This document shows, piece after piece, positions 12,640 through 23,755 of a stretch of DNA of 64,000 bases; position 1 is the first letter of the stretch; each line of letters starts with the position of its first letter. A program made the position numbers and the translations under genes. This DNA comes from Bombyx mori. Lineage: Eukaryota; Arthropoda; Insecta; Lepidoptera; Bombycidae. The notes beneath the pieces are model-generated. The model searched no databases, was not told the DNA's origin, and saw only the letters and a program-made list of their open reading frames with translations. The DNA is taken from positions 9,399,001 through 9,463,000 of the forward strand of contig NC_085119.1 in assembly GCF_030269925.1 (NCBI RefSeq), read 5' to 3'.

Positions 12640-12845
12640 AACTGTTACTAATAGATACCACCGTCCTCTATAATTCTGCCTTGAAACAGTTATGAATTCC
12701 GCTTTGAACTGTGGGTCAGCGATTAGACAATACAATTGAGACTGTTCTTATACCATAAGGTGGACGACGGGCATTCATGCTGCGATATCTATGAGCTCCG
12801 ATAACCACTTAATACCAGGTAGATCATGACCTCGTGCACCGATTT
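12640..12845 (+). repeat. Old Bm1-type SINE
   Basis: Diverged but colinear: TACCACCGTCCTC, TTCTGCCTTGAAACAGTTAT, TAACCACTTAATACCAGGTA. Confidence 0.6.
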
Positions 12846-12847
12846 AC

Positions 12848-12976
12848 TATACTGAGACCTTAGAACTTATATCTCAAGGTGAGTGGCGGCATTTACGTTG
12901 TAGATGTCTATGGGCTCCGGTAACCTCTTAACACCGGGTGGGCTGTGAGCTCGTCCACTCATCAACGCAATAAATA
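12848..12976 (+). repeat. Bm1-type SINE, 5' truncated
   Basis: CTATACTGAGACCTTAGAAC to GTGAGCTCGTCCACTCATC and a tail; placed directly behind an older copy. Confidence 0.8.
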
Positions 12977-13007
12977 AAAAATCATTTACATATCTCGAAA
13001 TGAGATT

Positions 13008-13033
13008 GAAGCACAGAGAGAGAGAGAGAGAAA
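13008..13033. repeat. (GA)n microsatellite
   Basis: CAGAGAGAGAGAGAGAGAGA run. A shorter GA tract occurs near 30815-30829. Confidence 0.8.
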
Positions 13034-13817
13034 ATGACGTTTTTTTTTAATATAACAATAACTCGTAACCTTATATAAACAGTTATAATCCCGCAAATAT
13101 ATTTAACAATTCATTTTCACTTAATTAGACACGGAATCCCGCAATATGTTGGGGAACTAAGTACGAGGCGTGGTCAGTGGAAATGTTCTTGAAGCTCTAC
13201 GGGCCTCTATCTTAATTAATCTTGAGCCTCGGCCACAGTCTTTATTACAACCTTCACGCTTGGTTTAGCAGCTTTTGGAAATCACTCGAATCGAAACATC
13301 TGCTCGAGTGATTCTATGTGACCGTTTATTTTTGTACCCTTTGAATGGCGGGCCTTAATTAATTATTGAAAAGAAAAATAACTATAGGTGTATAACTATT
13401 ATATATTATGATATTTTTGAGTCTCGCGTATTATTACGTTATCGATTTGAAAATATGTTTTTGCTTTAGAAAGAGATATATGTTTACGGATTCTTATAAC
13501 GGCTTTTCCGTCCTTCAAGTCAGAGCGAATGATTAATTTGCGGTATCATATCTCATAATATTAAGACGATTTCGCAAAAGTTACCACATATTACCGTGTC
13601 ATCTTTATGTGAAGAAATATCAATATTTTGGTTTAAAAAGATTAAAAAGCTTAAGATTAGTTATTTAACAGCTTTGTCAACTTTCAAATTAATCAGAGCT
13701 AATGATTGCTTCGTTGCAGAGATAGGCAGGATGGTGATACGTTATGGTCATACGGCCTTACCACCGGTAATTGCTAAGATACTAAGCGTCAGTTATTCAA
13801 TACATACCTAGGTATTA

Positions 13818-14058
13818 CTAGTGGTAGGACCTCTTCGGAGTCCGCATGGGTAGGTACCACCACCCTGCCTATTGCAGCCGTGAAGCCGTAATGCGTTTCG
13901 GTTTGAAGGGTGGGGCAGCCGTTGTAACTATATTGAGACCTTAGAACTCATATTTCAAAATGGATGGCGGCATAACGTTGTAGATATATACGGGCTCCGT
14001 TAAACACTTAACATCAGGTGGGCTGTGAGCTCGTCCACCCATCTAAGCAATAAAAAAA
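13818..14058 (+). repeat. Bm1-type SINE, short form
   Basis: CTAGTGGTAGGACCTCTTCG start and TCTAAGCAATAAAAAAA end. Confidence 0.9.
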
Positions 14059-14255
14059 CGTAGACTATAGATTAATATTATCGAAAGATCTGTCTAGATC
14101 TTTAGGTATTATTTTATTTTAATGTGGTGGGTGGTATTTGGTGGGTAAACGGGCTCATCCCTAATCTTAAGTTAAATGCTTGCTGCAGTCTAAAGGCAGT
14201 CGTCGCTCAACTTGAGATCTTTAGGTAAAATTAATTTGAAGTAAGCATGTTAGAT

Positions 14256-14572
14256 TTTTTTTTGTTTTGTTGCTTATATGGGTGGACGAGCGCACGGCCC
14301 ACCTGGCGTTAAGTGGTCACCGGAGCCATTAACAACGTTAACAACGTAAATTCCGCCGCCCACCTTGAGATATGAGTTCTAAAGTCTCCATTTTTCAGTA
14401 CAACCAACGGCTGCCCCACCTTTCAAACCGAAAGGCATTACTGCTTCACGGCAGAAATAGGCAGGGCGGTGGCACCTACCCCTGCGGACTCCCAAGAGGT
14501 CCTATCACCAGTAATTACGCAAATTATAATTTTGAGGGTTTGATTTTTTACACGATGTTGTTCCTTCACTCA
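14256..14572 (-). repeat. Bm1-type SINE, partial long form
   Basis: The reversed tail and body continue past CCTATCACCAGTAATTACGC into the inner part (AAATTATAATTTTGAGGGTT, ACACGATGTTGTTCCTTCAC) but lack the tRNA-like head. Confidence 0.8.
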
Positions 14573-15779
14573 CACTTAGTATTAATCTATCATAAATTAA
14601 ATTGTTTATAAAAAGATTGTTATAAGAAAAAGAGACATACATAACGCGCCATCGAGAACCTGTTGTTTGTAAGATTGATATTATTAGGTTAATAAGTGTT
14701 TAAATATCAAGAGTTCGTTACGACCAATTACAAACCCTTGGTTCAAAAATGAACGAGGGATCGTGTTAGTTCTCACTAGAACGAAGAGATGGCGCTAGAA
14801 GCGAGCCAGCGTGTTACGTAGTTATCAAAAATAACGACAGATGCCGCTATTACAAATTAAAAGTACCTTGTACGAGTCTTCAAATATTTTTTTGGTACCT
14901 ACATAAAATATGTAGGTATTTATGGTAGACAAATATGACAAAAATATAAATTATCATGATTTTTGATGCTGGCCTTTTATTTTCTTTCTTTTACTTTACA
15001 ATCTCAAAGAAATCAGTTAAATATATTATGCAAGTGATTTTTTTTAGATTTTAAGTAAGTCAATTTATATTTTTATCAACGGATAAAATACGGATAGTAT
15101 TATAATACTACAACTTGAAAGGCATAATGACAATCTCGTGATGTATCAAAAATTCAATGCAGATGTTATTTTAAATGCATTTTAATGCATTTATTTTAAA
15201 ACACTACCTACTTACATTTTGTATTAAATTTAACAAATGTTTATTTATATTGTTAAAAAAAAAAGTCGGTTCCTGACCCATTCGTTTCAAGATGAACTAT
15301 TATAATTTCTAATTTATATGCGATACATTTTGTGTTCTGCTTCAAAAGTTGTTTTAGGGGACAAGTATGGCATTCTGCCGAGTGGCCCTCTGACACTGGC
15401 TGTCAATATCGGGCCCTTGTTGAGAAACTTTTCAAAATTGGAATTCCAAAGTTCTAAGAGACGTGCCGGCTCGCGTCGCGTTGCCTAACGCTCCATCTCT
15501 CAAAGGAAATTCGCTAACGGGCCATGTATTTACGTAGGAATAGAATAATCTGTGGTGTACATTATTGCATTTATTAAGCGTAACATTGATAAATACAAAA
15601 AAACCGAAAACTTTTGCTCGTGTGGGTGAATCTAACATTATTTTGAGGTTTAAATTTTAAATTCGGAATATCCTTATTTATTTTGAATGTTCAAATATTA
15701 ATTATAGGGATCAAAATAAAAAAAAGTACAAAATACCCGCGTCTTCAAAAATAGCTTGACTCCATCTCATCCACAAACA
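14573..15779. other. AT-rich DNA without recognised genes
   Basis: Nothing supported; a short frame at 15432-15638 is unremarkable. Confidence 0.5.
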
Positions 15780-16072
15780 CTATTATAGCCTGCAGCTCTG
15801 GTACTAGAAGCAGGTTTAGGCCTGGTAGCCGTACTTATCGAACTTGGCAAAGAGTTCGACGCCCAACCTAACGCTGAATAGACATTCCGCCGGATCTTCT
15901 CAGCTGGTCCCCATTCGGAACCGGTAATAGCGCATTCGCGAAGTAGCTGCTCTGGAGCTGTTAAGTCAGCTATTAGTAAATCCCACCCCTCCTGGTTGAA
16001 CCCGTACTCACCCACCTGTCCTGGTTAAGCTGGAAGGACCACCGGGCCACGAATAATTCTTCTTTCATAAAA
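15780..16072 (+). mobile_element. Jockey-like LINE 3' end fragment
   Basis: Matches, with many changes, the reverse complement of the 3' end of the element at 10477-11959: CCGGATCTTCTCAGC, TAAATCCCACCCCTCCTGG, CACCTGTCCTGG, then the CACCGGGCCACGAATAATTC part and a short A-tail. 5' truncated in the 3' UTR or the very end of the ORF. Confidence 0.65.
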
Positions 16073-16196
16073 AAAATAACATCACTATTTATTGTACTGA
16101 CATCATTAATTATTGTTTATCGTATTATGTTTAAAGATTTCATTAGGAGATTAAACGGCAAAAAGAAATTCAAAGAGTCACTAAGCTAACGTTGGG

Positions 16197-16721
16197 CCGG
16201 CGGGGCGAGTGAGGGAAAGCTCTCCTCACTACGCAGAAACCCGCCGCCGCCGAGCAGGGGGTCGGGACCGGGGTCGTATCCGTGACCTGGCCCCCTAAGA
16301 GCTAGGGGTCCCACCCGTTTTGTGCGGGGAGGGACCCAGACGAGGGGTGGCGTGCTCTGCACGCTCACCCGCAATAGGAAGCCGGGTGATGGTAGACCGC
16401 GTTCCCCCGACCGCTCTGGGGGAAGGTGTAACGCGGCGCCATCAAAGCGGGCTCTCGGCCCGCTGAACGAGGGAACCGGTGGTCGTTTCGCTGGCGGCCA
16501 CCGGTCCGGCGTCCGTGGGACGGTGGGATGGATGTAATGTGCTCTGCGTCAACCCTGTCCCGCCGTTTCAATAGCCCCGACTGGGCTCCGGCCCGGTCCG
16601 AGGTAGGGCGCCGGTTGTGAGCGGCAGGAGTTTTTAGTGAGGTTCAACTCCCACATACCCCACCTGCCGCGCGGGTGGGGATCCGGCGATTTTCTCCTGT
16701 GGAAAAAAAAAAAAAAAAAAA
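16197..16721 (+). mobile_element. GC-rich LINE 3' region with poly(A) and 14-bp target duplication
   Basis: A very GC-rich insert in AT-rich DNA, ending in about 20 A. It is flanked by AAGCTAACGTTGGG at 16183-16196 and 16722-16735. Near the 3' end a hairpin-like CCCACCTGCCGCGCGGGTGGG is followed by ATCCGGCGATTTTCTCCTGT. Probably the 3' UTR of an R1-like non-LTR element; short open frames on both strands look like composition effects. Confidence 0.7.
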
Positions 16722-17373
16722 AAGCTAACGTTGGGAAACTTTATTAGACAGGGGAAATGAGTTTAAGTTGCATTGCGAGGATTAAACGCAACCCAATTAA
16801 ACGAAGCACGGGAGTCCGTGCCTGCCTCGACTCGATATCAGATTAACTCCCCGCCACTGGATTACATTAGTGGACGTCATACTATGTTATATATTAGCTA
16901 ATATGCATCCAATTATATGACTGCGCCGTTCAATAGCTATGCAGATTAGATCTGTCAACGTATTAACATCACGGACTGTCTAGTTATCGCAATGACATAT
17001 ACATACTATATATAATGTCATGCTGATATTATGAACGTTATACCGGTAATGGTATATTAGTGGAATTGTTGCAAAAATGTATTGCGAATGACTAACCAAA
17101 GATGACTTGCTAGTGAGAGAAAAAATTGACAATTTTTTTGAAATTTTTTACCTGTTGAATGAGTTCTTATGTCTACTGGTGATACCAATAAAACGTGCAC
17201 TCGGGCGACAAACCTGAGGTCTTAATTGAATTATCTACATGGAATTATTTGTTGTGAAATCCTTTCGAATTAGCACATCCCAAATTTCTGTGAAAAGTAC
17301 CGCTTCATGGAGTCCATTGCGTGACGTCTATAGTAGAGCATTTTGTTTTGCGCTCGCTTATCAGAGCGGTTTT

Positions 17374-17588
17374 ATCTGGTCATCGTTCCACAGATACAGC
17401 CCACTGAGCTTCTCGCCGGATCTTCTCAGTGGGTCGCGTTTCCGATCCGGTGGTAGATTCTGCGAAGCACGGCTCTAGCTAGGGCTCGTGTTAGCAATGT
17501 CGTCAGGTTTGAGCCCCGTGAGCTCACCTATAAGCTTGGCGAATCTAGAATAGCTCCTCGAAGTTACTAGAAAAGGTAGGAATAAAAA
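17374..17588 (+). mobile_element. 5'-truncated jockey-type LINE 3' UTR (BMC1-like)
   Basis: Carries the same 3' UTR as 36838-37030: CAGCCCACTGAGCTTCTCGCC, GTGGTAGATTCTGCGAAGCA, then a short tail TAAAAAAAA. A possible target duplication AGCGGTTTT lies at about 17365-17373 and after the A-tail. Confidence 0.65.
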
Positions 17589-18130
17589 AAAGCGGTTTTT
17601 ATTATACATTGGAGCGCTTCGAATTAGTAACGAGTCAATTAATCACTGAATGATAATTGAAAACCGCGTTTTACGGAAACGAATTAACCGCTGTCGCTTA
17701 CTATTTAAACTGCTATCGGATATCGCAATATAGAATTGTCATAAATTAATTAATTCCAAATTCTGGATAGCGTCCATCTGTCTCGGTTGATACAATAAGC
17801 GTCACGGACGCACTGTTGTCTGTCAATTTGCGCATTCTCTCGAATGTTCCATTATGTCTTGATTTACATACTTAGAAAATAGGTATATTAATAACAATTG
17901 GATTGAATTGCAATTCACATCACGAATTCGGATTTCGATTAATATCCTTTTCTTGAACAGAAAATATAACAATTTTCCTATTGATTCCTATGAATATGTG
18001 ATCATACACTTACATGTTTTTCTATAGGTACCGAAACTGGGGTATTTATGCATTGGAGTAAAATAATGAAAATAAAAATGGAGTAACTAAAAAACGATTA
18101 GGGAACATACACAAGTCATTTTTAGGATCA

Positions 18131-18285
18131 TTTTGCATCTGACGTTTGTTTGTTTGTTCGCGTACATATTTTTTTTTTAGGATTGTAAGATTACTTGTGA
18201 CCCGGACGCCTTTCTAGTTTCATCAGGACAGATAATCTCTGGAACTACTGAACTGATTTTGATGTAGTTTTCACAAATAGCCAGG
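18131..18285. repeat. Decayed Helitron-type internal sequence split by a LINE stub
   Basis: GTTTGTTTGTTTGTTCGCG and AATCTCTGGAACTACTGAAC are phrases of moth Helitron interiors, separated by the jockey stub 18172-18230. Confidence 0.35.
18172..18230 (-). mobile_element. Short jockey-like LINE 3' stub
   Basis: Poly(T) followed by GATTGTAAGATTACTTGTG...CTTTCTAGTTTCATCAGGACAG, the diverged last 50-60 bases of the jockey family seen at 10505-10560. Confidence 0.5.
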
Positions 18286-18289
18286 TTTT

Positions 18290-18502
18290 GAAGTCGTCAT
18301 GGTCTAAAGGATAAGACGTCCGGTGCCTTCGTATCAAGCGATCCGAATATGTTGGTGTTTAAATCCCGTAGGCAGGTGCCAATTTTTATAATAAAAAGAT
18401 GTTACTTAACAGATATTCACGAATGACTTCCACGATGGGTTTCGGTAGCCACTTAACATCAGGTGGGCCGTGAGCTCGTCCACGAATCTTAGCAATAAAA
18501 AA
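18290..18502 (+). repeat. Bm1-type SINE, long form with large internal deletion
   Basis: The tRNA-like head GAAGTCGTCATGGTCTAAAG is joined, after GACTTCCACGATGGG, directly to the tail GGTAGCCACTTAACATCAGG. Confidence 0.75.
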
Positions 18503-20159
18503 TTACTGTTACATCAGAAGTCCGAAGTTAAATTGCAAATAATGTTAGTAATACGAAAGTAATTCTCTCTGTTACGTTTCGCCCAAACTATTTAACTATT
18601 TTGACGAAATTCAATATGGCAACGGTTCGAATTCTGGAAAAATATAATAATATGTATACTACCTTTCATTTCACTGCCGAACACGGCTCTCCACGGCACA
18701 TAAAGTGTAGTCCGCGTAGTCGAAGTTCCTGGTGGAACGCTAGTTATGAAATTCAATAGTAAATAAATGCTCTTTGAACTTATCCGAATATAAATTTTCA
18801 ATGATTTATTGAAATAAGCTAGAGGAAATTGCCTGCTTCGTCCAAATCAGCAACTAATGGTATAAAATGTAGTTCCTACGCTACGCTAACGCCACAGACG
18901 CCTGTGAAATATATTGTCTATAGAAAAAAGCAAGTGTTATCTACTCTACGAAACACGGATTATCATTCATTCATCAGGAGATCTTCGAAGCTATCCGTTT
19001 CATAGAATTTAAATTTAGCACAAAAACTTTGTTTGCCATTTAGGCGCTCACTAAGAACGGGTTTTACATGAATACTATTCAAAGTGAATTTTTAATCTAC
19101 ATTCGCATACGTAATAGTAACGGATCTGCATAACATAAGTATATTATCTATGATACATAACAAATGTTGCCATGGTAACTGTTCCTATATATAGGACTGG
19201 AAACTTATGGGCCAGAGAGTGACACAAGCAAGTCTTTATCTAGGGACAATGAAATGCATTTCATTCTTTCTGATTAACTAATTTAACGCAGACGAAACTG
19301 CGGGGCACGTCTATTAGGTGAATACAAACACAATATAGACACTCACAGCAATTGTTTAAATGTTTACCGGCTTCAGAATCGATAGCGCTAGTTGTGGATT
19401 ACGTTGTGCTCTATACGCAGCTAATCGCAATAAAAGCTTTAATCAATTAAAATGTTTGCGTTTTGCAATCGATACATAAGCCGGTCCAATGGTTTTTGTT
19501 ATGAAAAAAAAAACGTTATAATATTATGAAAGTGCATGTTTATTTTTGCTGGGATTTAATACATAGCAAGGCAATTTCCGATACGCTCTAATATGTTTCT
19601 GTTATAAGACATTATCGGTTAATAAGTACATAATTCGCAAAAATTAGTCCAGTTGGCTAGGTTTTTGTTAGCAGGTTGGTAGCACTGAGGAGTAACTTAT
19701 CCATAGATTCTTCGCTTTAGTTGTGACCATAGACTATACCTTAATATTTGTAATTTTTAGCATTGGCGTATAAAACTTTCAGCCTACGACAAATATCCAT
19801 AGATTAATTTCTGATATTATCTAGTATAGTGTTGCTTATTTTAATATGCTCTTTTACTAAAAATTTTATATTTAAGAACACATTTCCAAGTCACTGTCTA
19901 CACTGTGAGCTATTCTTTTTTAACATGTAAGTTAATTCATTGATGTTAATGTATCTATCTACACGTCTAAATCTGTGTAATTAACACATGTTAAAGAATC
20001 TCTTCCAGGTTTATTGATTGATCAGTTGAGCCGGGAGTTAATTGCTAATTTATTGATTAAGAGTAATATTATATACGTGTTTATTTGTTTTTAGTTTACC
20101 TATTATATTAATTGTATTATTTTCATTTTGTTATATTATATTAATAGTGTATGTTATTT
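18503..20159. other. AT-rich DNA; may include the LINE 5' UTR at its right end
   Basis: No ORF1-like frame is present upstream of the intact LINE ORF. Confidence 0.5.
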
Positions 20160-20197
20160 AAGTATTATTATTATTATTATTAAGTTACCATATTATT

Positions 20198-23146
20198 ATG
20201 AATAATAATTTATTTAGTTATGAAACATTTTTCTCCTGCTCTTCGTCTGAAAGCAGTTTTTTGAGTGCTGATGATGGCAATGATTCATGTACCTCAATAC
20301 ATCTGCACGATGAGATTTCTGCTGAACTATCCTCGTTCCCTAACAACCTAAATATTGCACATGTAAATGTTCAAAGTATTCCGCGTCATTATTCAGATCT
20401 TCTGGCATCTATTAGCAGCAATACTCTTGACGCTTTACTGATTTCTGAATCATTTCTTAAACCATCCATTCCATCGGTTCAATACGCAATTCCCGGCTTT
20501 GTATTAATTCGTAATGACAGAGTGGGCAAAGGTTGTGGAGGCGTAGCAATCTATTTGCGAAGCGGGATCGAGTTCAGAATTGTAAGTGTGTCTCCATCTC
20601 AATATTCTGAATCCGCTGAACATCTTTTAATCGAATTGACACTGCATTGCACTAGAATTTTACTAGGTGTTTTTTACAGTCCTAATCTTCGTGTTAATTA
20701 TTTTGAATGTCTTGATGAATTGCTGTCTAATCACTGTTCTTTGGCCGATCATATCATTGTGATGGGGGATTTTAATACTTGCATGCTGAAGAATGATTTT
20801 CGATCTAAACAACTATTATCTGTTTTAAGTTCTCATAATCTCAGGATATTGCCTGTTTCAGCCACTCACCATTTTCCAAATTGCACTCCCTCTCTATTAG
20901 ATTTGATGATGGTATCTTCTTCTAGTAGTATTGACACTCATGGTCAAATAACCGCTTCATTTTCATACCATGACTTGATTTTCTTATCTCTCCGTGTGCG
21001 GGCTCCTAAGCGTAAGTCTGAGTTTCTATTTCTTCGCAGTTACAAAGGCATTAACATGGAGGCATTGAGACGTGATGCAGGCTTAATAGATTGGAGGCCG
21101 CTATTCAATGAATTGGATATAGATGGAAAGGTAGCATTTTTCACGGAGTCGATTTTAGAATTATACGACCATCACGCTCCCATCAAGCGTGTCAAAATCA
21201 AACATAAGCCAGCGCCTTGGTTAACTCCTGAAATTAAGCAATGGATGGTCTGCCGAGATAAAGCTCGAAAGAGGCTAAAACGTCAACCGTCCGAGCGCAA
21301 TCTAACATACTATAAACTATTACGTAATCGGTGCAATCGCCTATGTCGAGATGCCAAGAGACGCCATTTCCATGATTCTCTCATAAATCGTAAGTCTTCT
21401 GATGTATGGAAATTTTTGAAATCCGTAGGCATAGGAAAAGCATCATCTACGTCCTGCGGCGGTCTCGATTTAAACGCACTCAACAAACATTTTTCTACAC
21501 CCTCTTTCTCAGTTGATCAGTGTCGTAAATCGAGAACTTTGCAAACGTTACTTAATCTCCCTTTGCCTAAACATTCTTCCTTTAAGTTTCAGTCAGTATC
21601 GACCAATGATGTTCGTAAAGCTATTTTATCTATTTCTTCCCATGCTGTAGGTAGTGACAACTTATGCTCTAAAATGCTTATCCCCATTCTGGATATACTA
21701 CTTCCTTGTTTAACGAACATAATTAACCATTCCTTACAATCTGGATCCTTTCCTAAATCCTGGAAATCCGCTAATATTATCCCTTTACCTAAAACCAGCA
21801 ATCCTTCGTCTTTGTCACATTATCGTCCTATCTCCATACTTCCTTTTCTCTCGAAAGTGTTGGAGCACATTGTTCACAAGCAACTACAAAATTTCCTCCT
21901 CTCCAATAATATTCTTAGCAACTTTCAATCAGGTTTCCGATCGGGACACAGCACGGTGTCTGCGTTGCTGAAAGTGACAGATGACATTCGATGGGCAATT
22001 GAAAACCAATCCCTAACCATTCTTGTACTACTTGACTTCAGTAACGCATTCAACTGCGTGGATCTCGATATCCTGCTCGGTATTCTTCGATCCCATAACA
22101 TTACTACTTCTGCCCTAAGGTGGTTTGATTCATATCTTCGGGGCCGTTCACAACGCACACGTCAAAATGAATCCTTCTCAGACTGGGTTGCTGTTGATGC
22201 TGGCGTGCCTCAGGGTGGTGTTCTCTCTCCTCTTCTTTTCTCAGTGTTTATTAACACAGTCACTACTCTGATATCCTCAAATTTTCATCTTTATGCAGAT
22301 GATTTGCAAATTTACCATCACTGCGCACCTAGTGAAATTGATGGAGCAATCAAGGATGTTAATTGTGATTTGGAAAACATTCATGAATGGGCAACGTCTC
22401 ATGGACTCTTACTCAATGCCAACAAAACACAGGCCATCATAATTGGTAGTAGATATGCTATTCGTGCATTAAATCATTCTGCAATTGGATCTCTCATATT
22501 GAATGGCCAACCAATTGTATTTAGTGAAATTGTTAAAAACCTTGGCGTTACCTTTAACTCTTTCTTAAGCTGGAATGAGCAGGTTAACAATGTTAGCAGC
22601 AAAGTTAACTTTGCATTCCATTCACTCAAATGTCTCCAATATTTTTTGCCTTTGGAAACTAAAATTTCTCTTGTCCAAAGTCTCATTTTACCCATTTTGG
22701 ACTACGCTGATGCTTGCTACTTGGATGCCACTGAGGAGCTTCTCAATAAGCTTGAGCGTTTGCAAAATTTGTGCATCCGTTTTATTTTTGGTCTCAAAAA
22801 ATATGATCATATTTCTGAATTTCGCAAAAAGCTCAAGTGGCTCCCAGTCCGTTTCCGCAGAAATACTAGAATGTTGTGCTTCCTATTTAATATCCTACAT
22901 AATCCTAACTACCCACAATATTTACGTGATCGCTTTACCTATGCCCGTCCCTCCATTGCTCCTTGTAGAACACACATTAAAACTCTCCTCAATTGCCCTG
23001 TTCATAAAACACATGCTTACGCAAAATCGTTTTCTGTACAAGCAGTTATACTTTGGAATTCCCTCCCTCCAAGCATACGAGCGTGCAAAACCATAGCAGC
23101 GTTCAAGAAATCTGTTAAGGAACATTATTTATCCTTACCATCTTAA
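20198..23146 (+). CDS. Intact LINE ORF: AP-endonuclease plus reverse transcriptase (CR1/L2/Daphne-like)
   Basis: 982 codons without a break. Residues about 52-260 form an APE-type endonuclease: HVNVQS near 55-60, the catalytic-type Glu in ISESF (E84), GDFN at 190-193 and the His motif SYHD at 256-259. The reverse transcriptase follows: the first catalytic Asp in LLDFSNAFNCVD (about D613), GVPQGGVLSPLLFS, and YADD at 699-702. The C-terminus has the LWNSLPPSIR...FKKSVKEHYL pattern common in CR1/L2-group elements. It would nick target DNA and copy its own RNA at the nick. The start is the first ATG, just after a (TTA)n tract. No ORF1 is visible upstream, which fits single-ORF relatives. The 3' region ends in a TAAA repeat rather than long poly(A). 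All key residues seen are intact, so a recent or active copy is possible. Confidence 0.85.
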   Translation: MNNNLFSYETFFSCSSSESSFLSADDGNDSCTSIHLHDEISAELSSFPNNLNIAHVNVQSIPRHYSDLLASISSNTLDALLISESFLKPSIPSVQYAIPGFVLIRNDRVGKGCGGVAIYLRSGIEFRIVSVSPSQYSESAEHLLIELTLHCTRILLGVFYSPNLRVNYFECLDELLSNHCSLADHIIVMGDFNTCMLKNDFRSKQLLSVLSSHNLRILPVSATHHFPNCTPSLLDLMMVSSSSSIDTHGQITASFSYHDLIFLSLRVRAPKRKSEFLFLRSYKGINMEALRRDAGLIDWRPLFNELDIDGKVAFFTESILELYDHHAPIKRVKIKHKPAPWLTPEIKQWMVCRDKARKRLKRQPSERNLTYYKLLRNRCNRLCRDAKRRHFHDSLINRKSSDVWKFLKSVGIGKASSTSCGGLDLNALNKHFSTPSFSVDQCRKSRTLQTLLNLPLPKHSSFKFQSVSTNDVRKAILSISSHAVGSDNLCSKMLIPILDILLPCLTNIINHSLQSGSFPKSWKSANIIPLPKTSNPSSLSHYRPISILPFLSKVLEHIVHKQLQNFLLSNNILSNFQSGFRSGHSTVSALLKVTDDIRWAIENQSLTILVLLDFSNAFNCVDLDILLGILRSHNITTSALRWFDSYLRGRSQRTRQNESFSDWVAVDAGVPQGGVLSPLLFSVFINTVTTLISSNFHLYADDLQIYHHCAPSEIDGAIKDVNCDLENIHEWATSHGLLLNANKTQAIIIGSRYAIRALNHSAIGSLILNGQPIVFSEIVKNLGVTFNSFLSWNEQVNNVSSKVNFAFHSLKCLQYFLPLETKISLVQSLILPILDYADACYLDATEELLNKLERLQNLCIRFIFGLKKYDHISEFRKKLKWLPVRFRRNTRMLCFLFNILHNPNYPQYLRDRFTYARPSIAPCRTHIKTLLNCPVHKTHAYAKSFSVQAVILWNSLPPSIRACKTIAAFKKSVKEHYLSLPS

Positions 23147-23189
23147 ATAAATTATATATGTATGTATTATAATATAAAGTAACTATATG

Positions 23190-23252
23190 TGTGTATGTTA
23201 TATATATGTATGTATGTGTGTGTGTGTGTGTGTGTGTGTATTTGTATGTATA
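23190..23252. repeat. (TATG/TG)n microsatellite in LINE 3' UTR
   Basis: GTGTGTATG units pass into a pure TG run around 23214-23239. Short open frames here on both strands are artefacts of the repeat. Confidence 0.8.
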
Positions 23253-23507
23253 TATATTGTTTTGTATCTTGTAATATGTATATATTACTATATGCAATGT
23301 TTACTGTATGCACTAGGTTTGTGTTCCTAATTCTTCTTTCCTTTTGCGGGTCTACTGGAAGAGATTTCAGCATGAAATAAGTAGTGCCCTTGTACTCTGT
23401 ATCCTTATTGACGTGTCTTTTCTAACAGCTGTGTGTACAAAATATATTAAATAAATAAATAAATAAATAAAAAATTAGGTTTGATGTGCAGTAGATATTA
23501 ATAGGTA

Positions 23508-23755
23508 CTGGTGATAGGAGGTAGGTAGGTGGAGGTGTTAGGACCTCTTGTGAGTCCGCCCGGGTAGGTACCACCACCCTGGCTATTTCTGCCGTGAAGC
23601 AGTAATGCGTTTCGTTTCGAAGGGTGGGGCAGCCGTTGTAACTATACTGAGACCTTAGAATTTAGATTGTATTTGTAGATGTATATGGGCTCCAGTAACC
23701 ACTTAACAATTATGTGGGCTGTGAGCTCGTCCACCCATTTAAGCAATAAAAAAAA
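23508..23755 (+). repeat. Bm1-type SINE, short form
   Basis: Follows shortly after the intact LINE; a small GGTAGGTAGGTGGAGGTGTT expansion lies near its start. Confidence 0.85.

Larger units (their letters stand above)
20160..23472 (+). mobile_element. LINE carrying the 982-codon ORF
   Basis: Approximate element limits. The 3' UTR (23147-23472) has TATG/TG simple repeats around 23190-23250 and ends in a run of ATAA units at 23448-23472, a typical microsatellite-like CR1/L2 3' end. The 5' limit is uncertain; a (TTA)n tract at 20163-20183 lies just upstream of the ORF. I found no target-site duplication. Confidence 0.6.

Noticed and set aside
16322..16571. Overlapping open frames in the GC-rich insert
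   Set aside because: The same frames recur in the second copy only as part of the repeat; GC-rich DNA lacks stops, and no protein family is seen.
22575..23096. 173-codon + strand frame
   Set aside because: A second frame within the intact LINE ORF; the main frame carries the family C-terminus.
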